From NCBI GenBank assembly GCA_014621425.1, contig JAANBB010000306.1:1-49414 (forward strand): a stretch of DNA of 49,414 nucleotides, given 5' to 3'. Below, in pieces: positions 30,232-41,379 of the stretch. Both the position numbers and the translations under genes were made by a program. This stretch comes from Cylindrodendrum hubeiense (Eukaryota; Ascomycota; Sordariomycetes; Hypocreales; Nectriaceae). Position 1 is the first letter of the stretch. Each line of letters opens with the position of its first letter. The notes beneath the pieces were generated by a model, which had not been told where the DNA came from, searched no databases, and was given only the letters and a program-made list of their open reading frames with translations.

Positions 30232-32969
30232 TTAGAACTCCAAAGCCTCCCAGTCGGCCAATTCGGCCCCAGTATATACAAATCCCGGCGTATGATATAC
30301 CCAGTACAGTGCATTATCGCCTTCGAGAGAAATACTTGCCAGATCGGCATTACCATGCATCATACTGGGCTCCACGACGCCCTGTGCTAGCTCAATGGAG
30401 CCACCCTCAGTCTGTCCAGCTTGTAGTGCCGGTCTGCCCCCAAGGTCCCCTGGTTGGTTGGTTGCTGCATGAACCGACCCCGGCACAAAAGCCCCAGCAT
30501 TTTCATTTGGATCAAAGGAGAAAGGTTGTGTCGTCGTTTCATATGGCAAGTCTTGCCCCGTGTGTGACTGCCCCTGCTCCGGTCGGAGGTGTATGCACAT
30601 TTGGTCAAGCTCAGTCAACCGTTTCGCTGCAGCCCGGTTCCCAACCGTGACGAGGTACTGGAGGATATGTCGAGAGCCTTCGATCCCACCCATGCCAAGG
30701 TTAGTGTCCGGGTGAATCGCCTCTACCAGAACGAATATAAAACCGACGGAGAAGAGGATATCAAGATCAAGAAAGGCGTTTTTAGCTAGCCACCATCAAC
30801 CGTCAGCTACAAAAGAATAATAACAGACTGGACTTTGCAATCTCACCAATCAACTCCGTATTTCTGAGCATTTGAAGAATTGCCAGGCTTTTCCGGGCAG
30901 CTTCGACACAAATCTCAGCCAGTCGGCGTAGCGTTGGGGTGAGATTTGTTGTCGGTTCCGCATCGCGCTCACGGACATTCCGAGCCATATAGAGGAGTAT
31001 TGGCCGGACTGTATGTATCACAGCCTATATGATAATTGATAAGTAGCGTTCTGACTCAAGAAGGGCAATTACATGTACCTGGTAGACGCTCAAATAAAGT
31101 GAAGAGCTCGTTCTCGCATGGGCATGGTCCGCTTCGGCGAATGGGCGGCCTGCCACCAGTAATCCAGCTGGACTGAAGGTTATGCTGTACTCGGCTGGCA
31201 TTGTGGACTCGATATCGTGGAGAGAGTGCAAAATACTCTCAATATCTCTAATGAAGGATGCTTCTGAATCCGCGTTTTGCAAATATATTGCTATTTTTTA
31301 GTTAGCGGCTTCGTTTATATTCTTCATTCAGAGCAAATGCCACCTACTTGACGTTATTCTGCCCGTAACCCGGGCAGCTCTGACATTTACTCGAATTGCC
31401 GCGGCCGAAGCAAACCCAGACACATCCGCTGGCAGGCTTATGGATATGGATTCATCGGCAATGGCCATTGGGTGACCTCCAGCAGCAGCTAATCTCCTAT
31501 CAATTGCGAATTAATAGCCGAACACGAACCGCCTTGAAACCTGGAAATACCTTTCTTGCATATAGAGAGACCACCATAGACGACTCCGATGTACAGAATC
31601 TGAGCGAGAATATTTCTGGGTTGGGCTTGCCTTGTGCATGCCATTACTTATTGCCAAGCGCAAAGCCATGCTTGCCTATTTGTAGGTCAGTTTTATTTCA
31701 GGGGCAAGTTGGGGGCGTCGAACATATAAGTATGCTTCATCCTTTCGATCTGCAACTTGAAGAAACAGGGCTGCCAGTCCTATCACTTCGATGCCAAGGA
31801 TTCCATGCTTCCCAATGTCACTCATGGCCGGCATATGCCTCATCGCTTCGTTAAAGAAGGCAACTCCAGGGACTTCCAAATCGTCGTCCGTGCCAGCTCG
31901 CAAGAGTCTCCCTAGCGCAAGGACGAACAGGACCTGGACAAACCAGAGACCCCTAAGAGGTGTCTCGTTGCCGGTATCATGATAAAGCCGGGCCAGGTTG
32001 TCAGAGAAGGAGCGGATGTCGAAGAGGTGCTGTGATATGCCGACATTTAGGGTGACAAGCTCGAGCAATTGGTTCGCCTCCTCTTCAGATGGCCACCCAT
32101 GCACGTTGTTGATGAGTTCTCGATCTAGATGTGGTGATGCGACTGCAGCTGAAATTGGGGTGCTTTTATCTGATCTGCCAGATGAGCGTGCTAGAAGCAG
32201 CGTTCGTATCTCTGTACCAAATATTTCGCTTGACGACAGAGATGGTTCTGGGAGAATTGCTACCAGGTTTTATGAGCCAACTAGAAAGTAGATTCCCTTT
32301 TGAAGTAGTTACCTTTTGGTGCACAGCTACTTGGAGCCCTGGCTGATCCCGGTGGCTGATCCTCGTTGGCGACACGTTGGGTGAGTAACGAGAAGGCCGA
32401 GGTTTCTGAGTGAGGCGTTTCTACTGTCCGAGCCGCAAGACGACTATCAGAATTGGGTGATATAGCCACAGTCCTCGAGGATGATGGATTCTCATCATTA
32501 CCATCCTGGGCCCGGTCCGGTGAAGCTGCACGCCGAGTTAGCAAGGGCGGAATGAAGGGTCGGAGGCAGATATACCTTGGTTATTATTAGATCTCTCGAC
32601 AGGGGGCTGGCTCTCATAACCAGCAACCCTTTGCTGAAGTTGTTCTATCTGACTTTCTCAGAGTTTATTATCAGTTTATGATCCGGTTAATTTGAAAAGG
32701 GAGCCTGAGACACACGCAACTGAGTACATCTTGCGCTTCTCGGATGCCGAAAAGACGCAGTTGAGGCGTCTCTTGCTACAGTAGCGACAGGGCCATGTGC
32801 CGGAGCACTTGACCTTTTTGTCGCGACAGATTTGGCAAGCTGTAGATGTGCGAGCAGCCTCGAGCTGGGATGAGAGGCGGCGGCGTCTGGGCCGATGAGT
32901 GTCGCTTAGACTGCTGCTACTCCCGGCAACGGCAACGGGGACTGCGCCCTGCTCATTGTCCTTCTCCAT
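30232..32969 (-). CDS. Zn2Cys6 transcription factor with Fungal_trans domain
   Basis: Nine exons close in frame to 762 residues: 32969-32721, 32648-32576, 32525-32313, 32259-31724, 31675-31551, 31496-31348, 31290-31079, 31024-30847, 30785-30232. Introns are 48-72 nt. The binuclear zinc cluster is at about residues 45-71 (CQICRDKKVKCSGTWPC, RYCSKRRLNC; spacing C-x2-C-x6-C-x5-C-x2-C-x6-C), followed by a short helix (IEQLQQRVAGYE) that may dimerise. The middle-homology region includes ALRLAISNGMHKASPTQKYS, RSRLWWSLYMQERRLAAAG and HPMAIADESISISLP, the usual Fungal_trans motif; FLDLDILFSVGFIFVLVEA follows. The acidic and Gln-rich C-terminus may activate transcription. Several donors are weak (GTTGCG, GTTCGA), so individual boundaries need transcript support. 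Target genes are unknown. Confidence 0.88.
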
Positions 32970-33496
32970 AGCGGGAAGACCTACACCGAATGGGTTTGGC
33001 TAGAGATGGACTCCAGGAATTGGCTGATTGGCAGGCTGAGCGAGTCGATAGGGAGAGAGATGCTCGTTGGGGATGCGACGCGATATTGGAGTAATTGGGT
33101 GTCCTGCCACTCACTGGAGTCGTGTGGGGTAGGGAGGATGCTTGTGCTAGCGAACCCCGCTTGAGTACCTGAATTCCAGCGGCTGTGAGTGGTTGCATGT
33201 CGCCACGCCAGAAACCAGACGCCTGGAACTCGCCTATTAAACCGGCTATATGATTCCAAAGAGAAGAAGAAAAAAAACTATCAGCAAGACTACATTTCTC
33301 CCATGGTTGTTAAAAGTAGTGGCTATAATACTATAGTCTCTAATGGCATACATCAAGAGGGAATAGAAGAAAAAATGCCTTTGATTTCGGGGCTCAGGCG
33401 AATTGTGACGGTCGGCGTTAACATCTCGCCGCAGATTCGTTCATCAGTTGTATCAACACATCGCCATTGAAGTTTTATTTTTCCTCGAGTTGATCT
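32970..33496. other. Promoter region of the Zn2Cys6 gene
   Basis: This lies between the start of the Zn2Cys6 gene and the end of the 612-residue gene, both on minus. No open frame with support. Confidence 0.55.
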
Positions 33497-35335
33497 TTAT
33501 ATTGAGTTCGATCTATAGGTTGATGTTTTTAAAATCCATCCATGGAGATTCCCCCCTGCGGTGGAAAGTGCATCACCTTTGATTAGAGCATCGTCATCAT
33601 CATCCAGGTTGTCAATCCACTGATGCTCGCGGATTTCTCTCTCTGCAATGGGAAACCCATCTTCGCCACGAAGCCAGGTGAAGATGTTTCGAGTCACCAT
33701 TTCCGAATTCTCGTCCTCCGAGTCGAGACCATCGTAATCAACATCGATGTCGTCGCCATGATCTGCAAGTTGACCGTACTTTGGGCGGATGGTTGTTAAT
33801 GATGCATGCTTGCGCTGCTCTATCTTCTTTCCGCCCTGGCAGACCCACGTGAAGCAAGAATACTCCAGGCAATGATCCCTCCCGCATAGTGCATGCTCAT
33901 GGACATCCAAATTAGTGTCAACCAGGGCAGTAGACCCGAATGGCGCGAATGGGAAGAGAGGCGGAATTGTGTAGTTCATGTCATGGCAAAGGTATAACAG
34001 TCGACATTCGTTAGCACGAGAAATTTCGCGTACCTCAGATGACGATGTAGGAACTGGCGCCTGGATAAAAGACATAAACGTCCCAGTCCAAGCAGCTGCA
34101 TTGAGATCAATGTTCCACCAAGCTGCTCGAGCATCTCGTAGACACCGGTGGTGGGTTCCAGTTATGAACGCCCCAAGCCACAAAATCCCAAGCTCTGGAT
34201 CGCGCTTTATCAGAGTCCGTAAGAGAGTATGTGGATCTTTAACTGTGTCCAAAAATGCCAATGAGCCTTGCAGCCAGAAGCCACAGATGTTGCTTGTTAT
34301 ATCAGGCTCGAAGAAGATGCTGGTAAGGAGCGCCTTCGACCCCCTCGGGTTGCAGCTTAGCGTCAAAAGTCTATCAAGCTGAAGTTCGTTCTCAATTATA
34401 AGCGGAGATTCTATGCATATTTCCTCTCCACGGTCCACTTCATGAGAGAACTTCGGGATTTCCAGCTCAATTGGCCTGTGATCGTACTTGGCGACTGGGA
34501 TCAATAGCGCAGCCGCGAGAGCTGCTTGCTTCTGGTCATCAATGTCGTGCAGGCGGCAATATTCTGATAAATAGCGGTGAGCGATAGCTGATGTAGCTGG
34601 AATATGCTTTGACGGTGAACTTGTCGCCTTGACTTTTGCTGAGATGACGAAGGGCTGTTCCGATATGAGTTTGGTAGACCACGGAGAATGAAGAACCTCC
34701 CCCTTGGCACTGCGAATCGTTGCTTCCCAACCGCCGCCGCCGGATAGAATGTCCCTCCACCAGTGAGCAGCATCCTCGCTAACTTCGCCAATACGGACCG
34801 TAATAGAATATTTATCATTTGCCAACATTTTCGACCCTTCGGTGGTGGACTGTTGAGTTTGGTGACTGCCGGATTGGAGGAGATGTGCCGCCTGAATGAG
34901 CTCTGCCCATCGTGCCGAGAGAATATACGCCCAGGCCAGCATCAGGATCGGAATGTGATTATGTTCCGCACTTAATATATTCGGCAGGGTTGTTGTTGCG
35001 CGTCGCAAATCTGAAGTCAAAATAATTGGCGTTGGCTTATCCCAAGCTATCTGAAAAATAGCCTCATGTTGGAAATGTGGCAAATGATGTGAGTCCTGTG
35101 TGGCAACCCACATGGTTTTCCCCTTAACTAAGGCGACATTTGTGAAAGAATTGTCAATCTCGAGATTTTCCGGGAAATGGGGATGGTTAGGGAATGCATC
35201 ATGCAGACGGGATAAACATTCCCCTATGAGTTGATTGTCGCCTGACGCGAGTTCCCAGATATTACACCATGTCCGGTATCCTCGTTCATACATGGCTCGA
35301 GCAGCCTGCGCATCGGGGCGAATTGCATCTTCCAT
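33497..35335 (-). CDS. Uncharacterised 612-residue protein, family of unknown function
   Basis: Single uninterrupted frame of 612 residues. I do not recognise a named domain, no signal peptide is evident, and the hydrophobic stretches look buried rather than membrane-spanning. A long mixed alpha/beta-like region comes first (ARWAELIQAAHLLQSG, LAAALLIPVAKYDH, LLTLSCNPRGSKALLTSIFF, LGILWLGAFITGTHH). A cysteine/histidine cluster at about 481-499 (HALCGRDHCLEYSCFTWVC) could bind metal. Acidic stretches at about 528-545 (DIDVDYDGLDSEDENSE) and DDDDD near 580 flank IFTWLRGEDGFPIAEREI. I believe similar proteins occur widely in Pezizomycotina as hypothetical proteins, but that is recollection. It lies 365 bp from the Hsp70-like gene on the same strand. 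Confidence 0.75.
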   Translation of the reverse strand: MEDAIRPDAQAARAMYERGYRTWCNIWELASGDNQLIGECLSRLHDAFPNHPHFPENLEIDNSFTNVALVKGKTMWVATQDSHHLPHFQHEAIFQIAWDKPTPIILTSDLRRATTTLPNILSAEHNHIPILMLAWAYILSARWAELIQAAHLLQSGSHQTQQSTTEGSKMLANDKYSITVRIGEVSEDAAHWWRDILSGGGGWEATIRSAKGEVLHSPWSTKLISEQPFVISAKVKATSSPSKHIPATSAIAHRYLSEYCRLHDIDDQKQAALAAALLIPVAKYDHRPIELEIPKFSHEVDRGEEICIESPLIIENELQLDRLLTLSCNPRGSKALLTSIFFEPDITSNICGFWLQGSLAFLDTVKDPHTLLRTLIKRDPELGILWLGAFITGTHHRCLRDARAAWWNIDLNAAAWTGTFMSFIQAPVPTSSSEVREISRANECRLLYLCHDMNYTIPPLFPFAPFGSTALVDTNLDVHEHALCGRDHCLEYSCFTWVCQGGKKIEQRKHASLTTIRPKYGQLADHGDDIDVDYDGLDSEDENSEMVTRNIFTWLRGEDGFPIAEREIREHQWIDNLDDDDDALIKGDALSTAGGNLHGWILKTSTYRSNSI

Positions 35336-35700
35336 GTTTTGAAGAAAATTTGGTGCGACACCAAAAAGAGGGTAATTATTTTACATTGCAAAAAGCTCGA
35401 GACAGCAAGTTTGGGCATTTGTCGTCGTAACTTGGTTGAGGGGAATGATTAACCCAGCAGCACCGGACATCTCATGTGGCTAGCGGGCATTGTCGCCCAA
35501 CGTTACCCATTGGGGGTGAATGTCATTCTCGTCAAATCATTCTAGTCAAGGGTAGTTTTCTCGGAACTAAACGATCGTTACATTTCAACTTCTGATTTCC
35601 TGCACCCACTCCCCTCCTTGAAGTCCAGAGCCTGAAGACCCCGTACCCCAATGGCCAAGAACGTACCAGGCCTGCTGGTTATTTAAACTACTTATAGATT
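35336..35700. other. Short spacer between the 612-residue gene and the Hsp70-like gene
   Basis: Both neighbours are on minus, so these 365 bp must contain the 3' end of the Hsp70-like gene and the promoter of the 612-residue gene. No gene seen. Confidence 0.55.
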
Positions 35701-37466
35701 TCAACCATCTATAGTATTTGTCGTTTGTAACAGCTGAAGAAGTACAGCATCTTCTCGATAGTGCTCCTCTGCTTCACGTAGCAGAAAGTCGGTTAGATCC
35801 TGACTCTCCAAACCTGCAGGTGCCTGAGTTATGATTGTCTCCTCCATTCCAGATTTCAGATCGCGAGCAGTGACTCTGAGCGTAAAGTCATTATCAACCT
35901 CAAACCTCACCTCGATCACAGGAACGCCTCGGGGTGATGGTGGCAAGCTCAACTCGAACTTGCCGAGCAAGATGTTGTTTCTTACTAACCCCCGATCGCC
36001 CTGGTACACTTTCAACAACACCGTAGTCTGGTTGTTGGTAGCTGTTGTGAAGATCTGCCTCTTGAGAGTTGGGTAAGGAGTGTTTCGGGGAATTATCTTA
36101 GTCATGATTCCCCCAGTTGTCTCAATACCGAGACTCAAAGGACAGACGTCAAAAATTGAGAAATCACACCCGATAATTTCCTCGGACAACAAAAGGCGTG
36201 CTATGTTAATGGCGCCAATAGCATAGGAGTCGGTGGGTTCAATGACATGGCTGGCTTTCACACCTAAGTATTCCTCAAGCAAAGGTTGAAGCTTTGGGAT
36301 ATGACTCGAACTACCGACCAAGATCAGGTCACTCATATCCTCTTTCGTGAGGTTTGAGGACTTGAGCACCCGCTCCAATGATGGGAGGCTCCTGCGGAAT
36401 ATGTCGTCGGTGGTTGATCCAGTCTTGGGTAAATTGAAACTATCCAGGCTTTCCATCTTGACGAGCTCGTAGTCGGCATCATTCAATCCATCTTGGAAGT
36501 CATGGACCTCGACGTTACGGGCGCCGCCTGTGAGAGTGATGTCATTAGCGGTTGCTAATATCTCCAGTACACCCTGATCAGTTTCAACAACGTGAAGGCT
36601 AAGTGTGTCATCATCAAAGTCGTAGACGAGGTAGTTCGTCTCATCCCAGCCCTTATCTAACTTATGAGCGATACCGGCAGCCCTCGGTTCCGTCACAAGT
36701 CGGGGAACATCAAGGCCGACCAGTTCAGCAGATATTTTTATCGCGTCTCGCTGTTCATCATTGAAAGAAGTAGGATATGTGATGATGGCCATCGAAACCT
36801 CAGTCCTTAGGTAGTCTTCTACAGTCTCTTTAATCCTTTTCAGGATTAAGCCGTAAAGCTCTTCAGGGGTAAAGTGCTTCTGACTGCGAGCCAGGTCAAC
36901 CTCGATGAGAGGTCGATTCTTTTTGGAGACGACTTTGAATGGTAGATGTTCGATTTCGGCCTCGATGTCTGAGAATTCACGCCCTATTAGGCGCCTAGGG
37001 GCTCCGTTGGTTTCTGGGTCGCGAAAATGATGACAATACTATACAACTTACCGAATACCAAATACCGCGTTTCTTGGATCAATTCCAGCTTGTAACTTGG
37101 CTGCTTCGCCGAACAACGGGCCATTATCTGTGAATGCAATATACGAGGGACTGAACTGGCTCACTGTTGAGAGTTATTGTCAGATTAGCTAATTTCAAAA
37201 GCCGACAGTTCATAAGAGAAAGGATGGGTATTCACTGTGCTCTATAGGCAGCATGCTAAAATTTCCAGCTTGGATTATTGCGACTCGGTCGTGCATTGCT
37301 CCAAATTCCTTTCCACTTGCATGTCAGCCTCCGGTCAATAACATTGAAGTATAGGGTCAATTCTCACTATGCCGATATATGTGCCCTCTTTATCGTGATT
37401 CCCCTCGGCTGGTAGGCACATCGCAGTTGGGCAAATGAGAAGACAAACGAGGCAAAGAACCCACAT
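35701..37466 (-). CDS. Secretory-pathway Hsp70-like protein with degenerate ATPase motifs
   Basis: Exons 37466-37368, 37308-37236, 37163-37052 and 36994-35701 give 525 residues; introns are 59, 72 and 57 nt and all phases close. Residues 1-20 (MWVLCLVCLLICPTAMCLPA) form a clear signal peptide. The order of Hsp70 elements is kept: GTYIGI, PSYIAFTDNGPLFGEAAKLQ, DPRNAVFGIRRLIGREF, HFTPEELYGLILKRIKE, FDVCPLSLGIETTGG and a substrate-binding beta domain. Nucleotide motifs are altered: the phosphate-1 DLGTT position reads EFGAM, phosphate-2 reads DFDDDTLSL, and the adenosine motif reads LVGSSSHIP. The helical lid is almost absent and there is no HDEL-type tail, whereas BiP is about 150 residues longer. 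It is probably not a working BiP. In-frame ATGs at 37505 and 37511 would add residues before the signal. Confidence 0.9.
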
Positions 37467-38223
37467 GGTAGCAGGTTCAAATTTCCGGTGTCCCTTCACT
37501 ATCATGGTCATTGTCGAAAATCATTCACTTGGGATTTGACTGCTCAGGTATCATGCCAACAAGCTATGTTATAAAAAGGTGACGACTGCCGTACTTCGAC
37601 AAAGCGAGGCGAAAGAGTAATAATATTGAGAGGTAGCAAACTGTTTCGAGAATTGGGGTTTGCTTGCTCTGAAGGCAACAGGAAGAAATGTTCGCCTGAT
37701 AGATGACCAGCCTTCCTGACATCTGGCTTTCTTGACCCTTCCGGGTTGTTGCGTGCTGCCTAGCGTTTCAATATGACACTTGGCTTTTTCTCGTGAGCCC
37801 CAATCCACTAGCAAAATGCACCACAGGAGACGTAGCTAGTCCGTGCGCATAATATGGCCCAATTTCAGCTGAGTAGCCTCCATAAGGATAAAAGAAGCGT
37901 GAAAAAGGAATAAAATGCCACCGCCCCGATGGTGTGCTGCTTGGCCAAGCGGGTAGGGATGGTGCCACCCTCCAACTTCTAGCCCTCGATGCCTTTCCAA
38001 ATCGGACAATTTTGTAGTGGAATGGTATTGAGTATTGAACAAGTAAGGCATATGTTGAGTGCAGCCGCTTGCTTCCATGGGGAACCATGAGTTTATTGAG
38101 CGTAACAATCAGCTAGATCCAGATCATAATGATAAGTGATTACAACATCGAGACCCAAAAGCCCATAAAATTCATAAGCATAGTAGCTTAACTTTCAAAA
38201 TACCAGGACCCTCAACCTCACCT
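37467..38223. other. Intergenic, no gene seen
   Basis: This is the upstream region of the Hsp70-like gene and the 3' flank of the VOC-family gene, both on minus. Short frames have no support. Confidence 0.55.
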
Positions 38224-38692
38224 TTAGGAAACTAGCTGGTAAACAGCTCCCACGGTACCCTCTGTGTCTTCAAAGTAGCGATACAGACCACTCTTACCCT
38301 CCTTCACCTTCTCGCTCAGCATCTTGCCACCAGCCTTTTCGATTACCTCGGCAATGGCATCGACATCTTCGACGAACCAATTGAGGCAGACACCGCCCTT
38401 TCCGGTGGTGAAGCTGCCAGTGTCGTCGGGGGCAATGTGGATACCACCCGTGAGGTTTAGGGCAGGATTAAAATCGAACATGCGGATTCTGTCCTTGGGG
38501 TAGCTATCAGGCTGTTCTTTGAAAGGAAGCTTGAAGACTGTATCATAGAACTGGGATGCTGGGCGGGGAAGTTAGAGCAACTTCAATCAAACTGGGTGTA
38601 CTTGAAGATGGCATACCACGGCCAACATCCTTGGCAGGAATTCCCATCCAGCAAGGGGTCCCAAAGGGCGGGGGCTTCCACTCGTCGGCCAT
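38224..38692 (-). CDS. VOC-family (glyoxalase/bleomycin-resistance fold) protein
   Basis: Exons 38692-38617 and 38558-38224 give 136 residues; the 58-nt intron splits one codon. This is a single vicinal-oxygen-chelate domain: paired beta-alpha-beta-beta-beta modules, the first starting PCWMGIPAKDVGRASQFYDT and the second KGGVCLNWFVEDVDAIAEVI. The fold usually dimerises and binds a divalent metal; candidate ligands here include Glu/His positions in GGIHIAPDD and the Glu of YRYFEDTEG. The protein ends at YQLVS, with no targeting signal, so it is probably cytosolic. Such small stand-alone VOC proteins cover glyoxalases, dioxygenases and antibiotic-binding proteins, so activity cannot be assigned. 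The start at 38692 (AAAATGGCC) is the first good ATG before the domain. It diverges from the tyrosine phosphatase. Confidence 0.88.
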
Positions 38693-39266
38693 TTTCACAG
38701 GGTCTACTTTGATTATGGACAAAGGAGTGGGACGTTGATCTTGGTCGGCAAGCACACAGAGTACTGGGGACAAGAGGTAGACAAAGGGTAGACACGATGG
38801 GAGACTGAGCAGTTGAAGTTGTTGTCTGAGAACTAAGAAGGAAAGACCTGGGCCTCAGGCTCTCGGTAGCTATCTTATATACCCCAATTCACGCTCCTGA
38901 TGACTCCCTCAAGCGGGGAAGACGGACAGATTTCAGTCCGGTGGCGCACGATCGCTGGTGATACCGTCACGCTTGCGACAATCAGAACGCGCCTCGTACG
39001 CCATGTGCAGCACCATCTTGACACGGGGTCACGTGAATGGGCTCAGCTTGCGGATACACAGTGTGGACTAGCGCCTTCGATTTCAAATCACTGTGCAGAT
39101 AACCCCTCCTGGGCATCCATGATAGCGGGGCATACCGGAGTATTATGGCGCGCAGGGACCATCACGTCACTACGGCGTGAATTTGTACAGTAGCATTTCT
39201 TACGCCGCGAACTTCTCAGCCAGCTTTCCCCTTTATCCCGAAATCGCAAGTCTAGCCGTCGCAACC
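38693..39266. promoter_or_regulatory. Divergent promoter region, VOC gene and LMW tyrosine phosphatase
   Basis: This is 574 bp between two start codons facing away from each other, so it must contain both promoters and leaders. I could not identify particular sites. Confidence 0.5.
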
Positions 39267-39908
39267 ATGCCTGAGACGGTGTCTGTGCTATTCGTGTGCC
39301 TTGGCAACATCTGCCGGTCGACTATGGCCGAGGGCATCTTCCAGAGCCTGGCCAAGCAGCCCGAGCTGCAGGGCAAGATTGGGCGCGTCGACTCGTGCGG
39401 CACAGGTACGTGATGGTAGCTCTGTTGACGAGGGCATGCGCCATGGCGCATAGCCGCTGAGTCTCGGAATACCTTGCTGATATTTTGTGGCGTAGCCGCA
39501 TACCACACTGGTGATAGCCCAGACTCGCGAACCTTGGATACACTTGAAGCCAACGGTATCGATGACTACGACCACATGGCGCGGCGCGTACGTTCCTGGT
39601 CCCCCTTTCTTTTTATAGCGAGCTAGACAGCTGCTAACTCACTCCGTTGCTCCTAGTTCTCAACGAAGGACTTTGACACGTTCGACTACATCTTCGCCAT
39701 GGACCGGTCGAACCTGTCAGACCTTCATCGGCTTCAGAGGAGCAACCCAGACAGCAAGGCCAAGGTGATGCTGTTCGGCGAGTTCGGCGGCGGTAAGCGG
39801 CCCGAGGTTGTCAGCGACCCTTACTACGGCGGCGACGAGGGCTTCGCAAAGGCGTTTGAACAGTGCTCTCGCTTCTCCAAAAACTTTATCAAGGAAGTGA
39901 TCGGTTAA
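39267..39908 (+). CDS. LTP1: Low-molecular-weight protein tyrosine phosphatase
   Basis: Cytosolic phosphatase that hydrolyses phosphotyrosine and small aryl phosphates. Exons 39267-39405, 39496-39587 and 39657-39908 give 160 residues, the usual family length; introns are 90 and 69 nt. The active-site loop VCLGNICRS supplies the nucleophile Cys11 and Arg17. The general acid is Asp131 in VVSDPYYGG. Other family marks are SCGTAAYHTGDSPDSRT and FDYIFAMDRSN. The start at 39267 (ACCATGC) sits right before the first strand; the frame stays open upstream to 39177 but that adds nothing family-like. A long purine tract begins directly after the stop codon. Confidence 0.95.
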
Positions 39909-39910
39909 TT

Positions 39911-39971
39911 GAGGTGAGGATGGAAGGGAGGATGGAAGGGAGGAGGGAAGGGAGAAGGGAGAAGGGGGACT
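39911..39971 (+). repeat. Polypurine tract in the LTP1 3' flank
   Basis: About 60 bases of almost pure A/G, built from variants of GGAAGGGAGGAT and GGGAGAA, start three bases after the LTP1 stop codon. Imperfect mirror symmetry and G-runs could allow triplex or G-rich structures. Confidence 0.8.
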
Positions 39972-41379
39972 TGTGAGAAGAGAGACGCGAATAATACCCG
40001 ATAGATGTATATACGGAGACGGCTTGTGGAGGAAAATTGCACACCATAGAATAGACCCTAATATTTCGCTTCTTCAAACGTTTGACTAGTGGAGAGTGGT
40101 TGTAACGTGATAGTTCGTGTGAGAGATTGTGTCCGGACTCGGCGCCCCAACCAGAACGGACAAACCCATGTTTCAGGCTGGACGGAGCGGTCCGCCGAAC
40201 GTCAAACGGGGAGTTATCGATCCATCCATCTCACGATACAATCGGACAAGTGCAATGGTGGTCGATGATAGGTGAGGATCGAGATTGCCACACTGGGGTT
40301 ACGAATGGCCAATATAACCTCAGGTTCGCTTGCTTATCTGAGGAACCATTGCATCTTCGTCCAAGGCCCGTTGCACCAATTAGAAGCCCCAAGTCAACGT
40401 GTCAACATCATCAGCAGTCTGGCACCCCGGCATGAAGACGCAACGGGTCCCACCACCATCTCCAGCCCGGCCTCAGCCCTACGTTCCCGGGTCGCCCATT
40501 AGGCCGCCTAGTGGCCGAGCTGTCAAATTGGGGTCCGGCCAAGCCATGCCATTCCGCCGGGCAATGGGCGACGGCCAGAGCAACACGGGATGCCGAGTCG
40601 TCATCTCATCTCATGTCTCTCGGGAAAGTCGGCGTGCCGGGCCACAAGGCAAATCTGACATGCCGGGGCGACCGCAGCCTGGCTGACAGCGAGTGGTTGC
40701 GTTGCGGCGGCCGATCGATGGGTGTGTCGCCGTCGCCCGTCCATGCTGTTGCTACTACGCAGTAGCTTTTGGCTGGTGCTGACCACGTTGGCGGCGTACT
40801 ACGCAGCTCAGCCCCTCTGTGGCACCGAGGCGGCGTCGACTATGCTCTGTCCATGTACCATGTCCCGGGCCACGAGGACAGCAGAGAACCACGCGCCAAG
40901 ATTGCACTCGTATTCCTCTCGACGGAGGCGGGCCCTTTGCGTGGCTCTTTGGCCGTGATATTTCCCCTTTCCCGCGAACAACCTCTTGCAGGCCAGGATG
41001 GGAGAATCCCCTGAGTGCGCAAGCCAGGGGGACGAGGGTCGTTGTCGCGCGGCTACGAGGTGCATCGGCGCCTTGAGGGCGTGATTGGCCGCAGAGCTGG
41101 GTGTGGTGTAGTGGGGGCCAAGAGCCCAGCAAATCAGCCGCAGGCCCAGCTGTGGCCCTCGCTGCGGGGGCGGTGTCTTAGTGGCTCGGGCTTCTGCGGA
41201 TCCCCGCCAGAGCAGCCCTGGAAAGCCTGAGCAGTACCTCCCTCCGTACCTAATGCCGCAGTAAAGCACAGCACCTGCTACGTACCGCTGGGTGCTACGG
41301 GTGCTGTGGGCTCGAGCGGGAAGCTCCCTCCAGTCCTGCCCGTCCTAGGTACCATCCCCTCGTTTCGCTCGCCCGCTCT
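39972..41379. other. Intergenic upstream of the MAP kinase, no gene seen
   Basis: This is 1.4 kb of GC-rich DNA between LTP1 and SLT2, both on plus. Open frames on both strands overlap one another without domain content, which looks like chance in GC-rich sequence. It probably holds the SLT2 promoter. Confidence 0.6.
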
